From the NCBI GenBank assembly GCA_021771675.1, contig JAETOP010000083.1:1-17158 (forward strand): a DNA stretch of 17,158 nt, in the 5' to 3' direction. Of the stretch, positions 13,657-17,158 are shown one piece after another. This DNA comes from Oscillospiraceae bacterium. GTDB taxonomy: Bacteria > Bacillota_A > Clostridia > Oscillospirales > Oscillospiraceae. Numbering within the stretch: the first letter of the stretch is position 1; the number at the start of each line of letters is the position of its first letter. The notes beneath the pieces were generated by a model. That model ran no database searches. It worked only from the letters and a program-made list of their open reading frames with translations, and had not been told where the DNA came from. A program made the translations under genes and the position numbers.

Positions 13657-15960
13657 ATGAACCAATATATTGGACAGCTGCTGGACAACCGGTATGAGCT
13701 CTTGGAGGTCATCGGCACCGGAGGCATGGCGGTGGTGTATAAGGCCCGCTGCCACCGCCTGAACCGTCTTGTGGCAGTGAAGGTTTTGAAGGACGAATTT
13801 GCCAAGGATGAGGAGTTCCTCCGCCGCTTCCAGGCGGAGGGAGAGGCTGTTGCCATGCTCAGCCATCCCAACATTGTCCAGGTGTTTGACGTCTCCGCCT
13901 CCGACAATGCCTATTACATTGTCATGGAGCTCATCAACGGCATCTCTTTGAAGCAGTATATGGAAGTGAAGGGTACTCTCAACTGGAAGGAGACGCTCCA
14001 CTTCGCCAGTCAGATCGCCACGGGCCTGGAGCACGCCCACAGCCGGGGCATTGTCCACCGGGACATCAAGCCCCACAATGTGATGGTGCTGAAAAACGGC
14101 TCGGTGAAGGTGATGGACTTCGGCATTGCCCAGGTGATGAACAAGAGCAGCACCCTGACCAAGGAGGCCCTGGGTTCTGTGCACTATATCTCTCCGGAGC
14201 AGGCCAAGGGCAGCTACACCGACAGCCGGTCGGACATCTATTCCCTGGGCGTGGTGATGTATGAGATGATGACCGGGCGGCCCCCCTACGACGGGGAATC
14301 CCCGGTGGCAGTGGCCATCCAGCATATCAACGGGGGGGCCCCCATGCCCACCACTCTGAATCCCAATATCCCGGAGGGGATGGAACAGATCATCATGAAG
14401 GCCATGGCCCTGGATCCACGGGATCGATACACCAGCGCCACAGAGCTGCTGACGGATTTGGAGGAATTCCGGAAAAATCCCGCCCTGACCTTCCAGTACC
14501 ATACCATTGTGGACGATTCCACCAAGAAGATTACCCCCATCGTCTCCAAGCCCAAGACCACCGCCCAGCGCATTGCCCAGGCCAAGGGCGGGATGATGAG
14601 CGTGGGCAATCCCAATCTCACCGTCCGCCAGGGCAGCGGCCGGATGCAGGATCCGTCGGTTCCCATTGCCGGAAGAAGCAAGGAATCCCTGGCCCGGGCC
14701 AAGAAGCGCCGGGAGGAGGAGGTTCGCCGGGACGCCCAGCGCAGCCGCACCGCCACCATTGCGGTGGTCTCCTGCAGCGCAGTGGCCATCATTGCCATTG
14801 TGGTGTTTTTGGTTGCAATTTTCAACGGCCTGCTCATCAACCAGGATCGGGGCCGGGTGGAGGTGCCCTACCTCACCGGCAGCATGTACACCGAGGACTT
14901 TGATGCCCGCTATCCCGATTTTGCCATCCGCCTGCTGCCCCAGAAGTACGACGACTTCTATGTATCCGGGCAGATCATGCATCAGGAACCGGCGGGAGGA
15001 TTGTCCGTGGCCAAGGGTACGGAAATTTACCTGACCATCAGCATGGGCAAGGAGCCCACGATGAAGCTGATGGAGGATCTGGTGGGTGTGACCCAGGACC
15101 GGGCTACCTCCTTCCTCATCGGCCAGGGCCTGAAAACCCTGATCCGGGAGGAGCCCAGCGATGAATATCCCGCAGGCTATGTGATTCGAACCGAGCCCGA
15201 GGCCGGGCAGGAGCTGGGGGACGGCCAGACTGTAAAGCTCTTTGTCAGCACCGGCCCGGACAATGTGACCGCCAAAATGCCAAAGGTTCTGGATGTGGAA
15301 AAGGAAATGGCGCTGCAGCTGCTGGAGCAGTTTGGCTTCCGGAATGTATCCACAACGCCGGTGTACAGCAGCAAGGTCGCCCGGGGCAACGTGGTCACCC
15401 AGTCTGAGACGGCGGGAACCACCATCGATGTGAACACCCATATCGTTCTGGAGATTTCCGACGGGCCGGAGATTCCTACCGCTGTCATGCCGGATGTGCT
15501 GGGCCTGGATGCCGAAACTGCCATCCAGGTGCTGGAGGCCAAGGGGTTCCAGAGTGTTCAGACCTATCCCGTGGAAAGCTGGCTGCCCAAAAATCAGGTG
15601 GCCATTCAGTCCGAGGATCCGGAAACTGTGGTGGCGCTGAGCAAGGAAATATTGCTGGGCATCTCCAACGGAAATTCCAGCGGCGGAGCCACCACCCCCA
15701 CGACGGCTCCCACCGAGGCTACGACACCGTCCACCGGCCCGGAGACGGTGCTCTTTAACGTGCCCGTCCGGCCGGAGAGCTACAACCTGGTGATCTGCCC
15801 CAAAGGACAGGCGAATCAGCAGGTGGCCGCCGGAACCATTCAGCCGGGAGATAATGTTTTTTCTGTCCCCCTCGATGGCAGCGGCGTTCAGGAGTATGAC
15901 TTGTACATCAACGGAGAATATTACCAGACGATGAAGGTGACATTTAAGAATAATGGCTGA
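13657..15960 (+). CDS. prkC: PASTA-domain Ser/Thr kinase PrkC
   Basis: A 767-residue membrane kinase. The kinase domain (about 13-270) has the glycine loop I-G-T-G-G-M-A-V-V (19-27), Lys42, Glu63, H-R-D-I-K-P (134-139, catalytic Asp136), D-F-G (154-156) and S-P-E (179-181). A basic juxtamembrane region leads to one membrane helix (about 367-391). Outside are four PASTA-like repeats starting near 401, 469, 541 and 611; the first is divergent. A Thr/Pro-rich linker (about 676-697) and a final ~70-residue domain of predicted beta character follow. PASTA repeats bind muropeptides or lipid II. ATG 13657 follows AAAGGAG at 12 nt; an in-frame TTG at 13630 is upstream of that site and is less likely. 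It overlaps rsgA by 8 nt. Confidence 0.96.
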   Translation: MNQYIGQLLDNRYELLEVIGTGGMAVVYKARCHRLNRLVAVKVLKDEFAKDEEFLRRFQAEGEAVAMLSHPNIVQVFDVSASDNAYYIVMELINGISLKQYMEVKGTLNWKETLHFASQIATGLEHAHSRGIVHRDIKPHNVMVLKNGSVKVMDFGIAQVMNKSSTLTKEALGSVHYISPEQAKGSYTDSRSDIYSLGVVMYEMMTGRPPYDGESPVAVAIQHINGGAPMPTTLNPNIPEGMEQIIMKAMALDPRDRYTSATELLTDLEEFRKNPALTFQYHTIVDDSTKKITPIVSKPKTTAQRIAQAKGGMMSVGNPNLTVRQGSGRMQDPSVPIAGRSKESLARAKKRREEEVRRDAQRSRTATIAVVSCSAVAIIAIVVFLVAIFNGLLINQDRGRVEVPYLTGSMYTEDFDARYPDFAIRLLPQKYDDFYVSGQIMHQEPAGGLSVAKGTEIYLTISMGKEPTMKLMEDLVGVTQDRATSFLIGQGLKTLIREEPSDEYPAGYVIRTEPEAGQELGDGQTVKLFVSTGPDNVTAKMPKVLDVEKEMALQLLEQFGFRNVSTTPVYSSKVARGNVVTQSETAGTTIDVNTHIVLEISDGPEIPTAVMPDVLGLDAETAIQVLEAKGFQSVQTYPVESWLPKNQVAIQSEDPETVVALSKEILLGISNGNSSGGATTPTTAPTEATTPSTGPETVLFNVPVRPESYNLVICPKGQANQQVAAGTIQPGDNVFSVPLDGSGVQEYDLYINGEYYQTMKVTFKNNG

Positions 15961-16843
15961 AAAACTGACAGGACGGATCGTCCGCTCCCTCAGCGGCTTT
16001 TATGATGTGCAGCTCCCGAACGCTGTGGTCACCTGCCGGGGGCGGGGAATCCTGCGCAGGGACCATATCACCCCCCTCACCGGGGATTGGGTGGAGATTA
16101 CTCTGGAGAAGGGAAAGGGAATGGTGGAGGCGGTGCTGCCCCGGCAAAACAGCTTTGTCCGCCCCGCCGTGGCCAATGTGGACGTGCTGGTTATCTTTGC
16201 CGCCAATGTGAACCCGGTGACGGAGCCCTTCCTCATCGACCGGGTGGCGGCCATTGCGGGAAATCAGAATGTTCCCTGCCTCATCTGCGTGAACAAAAGT
16301 GACCTGAACCCGGGGGAAAATCTGCGGCAGATTTATGAAAAGGCCGGTTTCCCGGTGATCTGCACCAGCGCCAAAACCGGCCAGGGGATTCAGGAGCTGC
16401 GCGCCTTCCTCCGGGGCAGGCTTACCGCCTTCACCGGAAATTCCGGCGTGGGCAAATCCAGCGTGCTCAACCGCCTGTGCCCCGCTCTGGCCCTGGCCAC
16501 AGGAGAGGTGTCCGAGAAGCTGGGCCGGGGGCGGCACACCACCCGCCACGTGGAGCTCTACAGCCTGGGGGAGGATACCTTTGTGATGGACACCCCGGGA
16601 TTTTCCTCCTTTGACACCGACCAGATGGACGTGATTCTCAAGGAGAATCTGCAATATGCCTTCCCGGATTTTGGGCCTTACCTAGGCCGGTGCCAGTTTG
16701 CCGACTGCTCCCACCGAGCTGAGCCCAGCTGCACCGTCCGGGCCGCCGTGGAGGCGGGGAGAATCGCCCCCTCCCGGTACGAAAGCTACCTTCGGCTCTA
16801 TGAGAAATCTGCCCAGATCAGGCAATGGGAAATCAAGGGATAG
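15953..16843 (+). CDS. rsgA: Ribosome small-subunit GTPase RsgA
   Basis: A 296-residue circularly permuted GTPase of 30S maturation. An N-terminal OB domain (about 1-70) precedes the G domain, where the motif order is permuted: N-K-S-D (G4, 114-117), then G-N-S-G-V-G-K-S-S (G1, 162-170), then D-T-P-G (G3, 213-216). The C-terminal zinc site is C247, C252, H254 and C260, the family spacing. The start lies within the end of prkC, which is the usual Firmicute order. The rpe and thiN genes that often come next are absent from the rest of the window. Confidence 0.96.
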   Translation: MAEKLTGRIVRSLSGFYDVQLPNAVVTCRGRGILRRDHITPLTGDWVEITLEKGKGMVEAVLPRQNSFVRPAVANVDVLVIFAANVNPVTEPFLIDRVAAIAGNQNVPCLICVNKSDLNPGENLRQIYEKAGFPVICTSAKTGQGIQELRAFLRGRLTAFTGNSGVGKSSVLNRLCPALALATGEVSEKLGRGRHTTRHVELYSLGEDTFVMDTPGFSSFDTDQMDVILKENLQYAFPDFGPYLGRCQFADCSHRAEPSCTVRAAVEAGRIAPSRYESYLRLYEKSAQIRQWEIKG

Positions 16844-16860
16844 ACAGCATATTTCACCCC

Positions 16861-16913
16861 AATGTCATCAACTGTCAGGAGTTGATGACATTGCCATTTG
16901 GAGCGGCTTTTTT
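16861..16913 (+). terminator. Perfect 13-bp dyad plus T tract after rsgA
   Basis: AATGTCATCAACT (16861-16873) and AGTTGATGACATT (16880-16892) pair perfectly around GTCAGG, 17 nt after the rsgA stop. A run of six T (16908-16913) follows only after a 15-nt spacer, so termination is likely but not classical. The stem is AT-rich in its arms, unlike GC-rich intrinsic terminators, so it could equally be a regulatory dyad or a processing site. Confidence 0.55.
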
Positions 16914-16974
16914 ATTCCAGGGGAGGGATATTGTGCGGGAGATGGGAAATCATAGCGGTGTAGGTTTCCATTCC

Positions 16975-17003
16975 TTGACACGGGAGAAATATGTATATAT
17001 AAT
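16975..17003 (+). promoter_or_regulatory. Perfect-consensus sigma-A promoter
   Basis: TTGACA (16975-16980) and TATAAT (16998-17003) are separated by exactly 17 bp, with a TG dinucleotide at 16992-16993 in the spacer. This is the best promoter in the window and would start RNA near 17010. The remaining 150 nt contain no ORF with a ribosome binding site and include a hairpin, GGCGGG (17049-17054) / CCCGCC (17063-17068). Such perfect promoters usually serve stable RNAs or strongly expressed genes; what it drives lies here or beyond the window. Confidence 0.8.
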
Positions 17004-17009
17004 GATGTG

Positions 17010-17158
17010 CAGGCCAGTTTCAAGCAGCAGCCCGGCAAATTATAAGTTGGCGGGATGTTTGACCCGCCCGCTGTCCGACGCTTTCTGGGCAGAACGTTGA
17101 GCGGTAATGGGTAACGGCTTTTGAGGGAGGCTCCCCTGTGTAAGGGGAGCTGGCACGG
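17010..17158 (+). ncRNA. Possible small or leader RNA (unidentified, cut by window edge)
   Basis: This is the expected transcript of the consensus promoter at 16975-17003. It has a 6-bp hairpin at 17049-17068 and no credible reading frame. I could not match it to tRNA, SRP RNA, 6S RNA, RNase P RNA or any riboswitch I know. It may instead be a leader of a gene outside the window. The window ends before any terminator. Confidence 0.25.
17130..17158. repeat. Edge repeat with CTCCCC/GGGGAG hairpin
   Basis: GCTCCCC (17130-17136) and GGGGAGC (17144-17150) form a perfect 7-bp hairpin around TGTGTAA, followed by TGGCACGG at the edge. From memory this resembles a dispersed repeat common in gut Clostridia, where a second stem follows. 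It is cut by the window end, so its full form cannot be seen. Confidence 0.5.

Noticed and set aside
16825..17100. 91-codon + strand frame after rsgA
   Set aside because: It starts inside rsgA, crosses the terminator-like dyad and the consensus promoter, and has no family features.
17055..17114. 19-codon mini-ORF in the predicted transcript from the consensus promoter
   Set aside because: The start sits in a hairpin loop with no proper ribosome binding site, and the peptide has no run of one amino acid as expected for an attenuator leader.
1..17158. tRNA or rRNA genes
   Set aside because: I looked in all gene-free gaps for cloverleaf-like GTTCRA (T-arm) segments and rRNA sequence and found none that fold convincingly.

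Overview
The window is a GC-rich stretch from a Gram-positive (Bacillota) chromosome, most likely a gut-type Clostridia of the Oscillospiraceae/Ruminococcaceae. This rests on gene content and order (cdaA-cdaR, yicC-remA-gmk, rpoZ-priA-def-fmt-rsmB-rlmN-prpC-prkC-rsgA), strong GGAGG-type ribosome binding sites, high GC in the coding regions, and intergenic gaps filled with short hairpin repeats of a kind I associate from memory with these gut Firmicutes. The genus cannot be fixed from the sequence alone. All 16 genes lie on the + strand, and I see no frameshift or broken gene.

Layout. (1) 1-270: no gene; hairpin repeats and a heptamer tandem repeat. (2) 271-1631: a two-gene unit with an ATGA overlap, a DUF3343 putative Se/S carrier followed by a PLP-dependent cysteine desulfurase-family enzyme. 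(3) 1690-1718: a good sigma-A promoter, leading into cdaA (c-di-AMP synthase), cdaR (its YbbR-domain regulator), yicC (ribonuclease family), remA (DNA-binding regulator) and gmk (guanylate kinase). (4) 5703-6407: about 700 bp without a gene, holding a 357-bp element bounded by 54/55-nt imperfect inverted repeats, further hairpins, and modules shared with the left edge of the window. (5) 6408-16843: a dense run of rpoZ, priA, def, fmt, rsmB, rlmN, prpC, prkC and rsgA, several with 1-8 nt overlaps. (6) 16844-17158: a 13-bp perfect dyad after rsgA, then a perfect-consensus promoter (TTGACA-N17-TATAAT) with no evident ORF behind it, then the start of another hairpin repeat at the window edge.

How the genes fit together. 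Segment 2 probably moves activated sulfur or selenium. Segment 3 joins c-di-AMP synthesis (cell wall, osmotic and potassium homeostasis) to RNA decay, a biofilm-type regulator and guanine nucleotide supply. Segment 5 joins RNA polymerase (omega), replication restart (PriA), initiator formyl-Met formation and removal (Fmt, Def), rRNA modification (RsmB, RlmN), a Ser/Thr phosphatase-kinase pair sensing the cell wall (PrpC, PrkC) and 30S maturation (RsgA). The best leads for something new are the inverted-repeat element, the consensus promoter with no gene behind it, and the DUF3343-desulfurase pair. The protein-coding core itself consists of known families.
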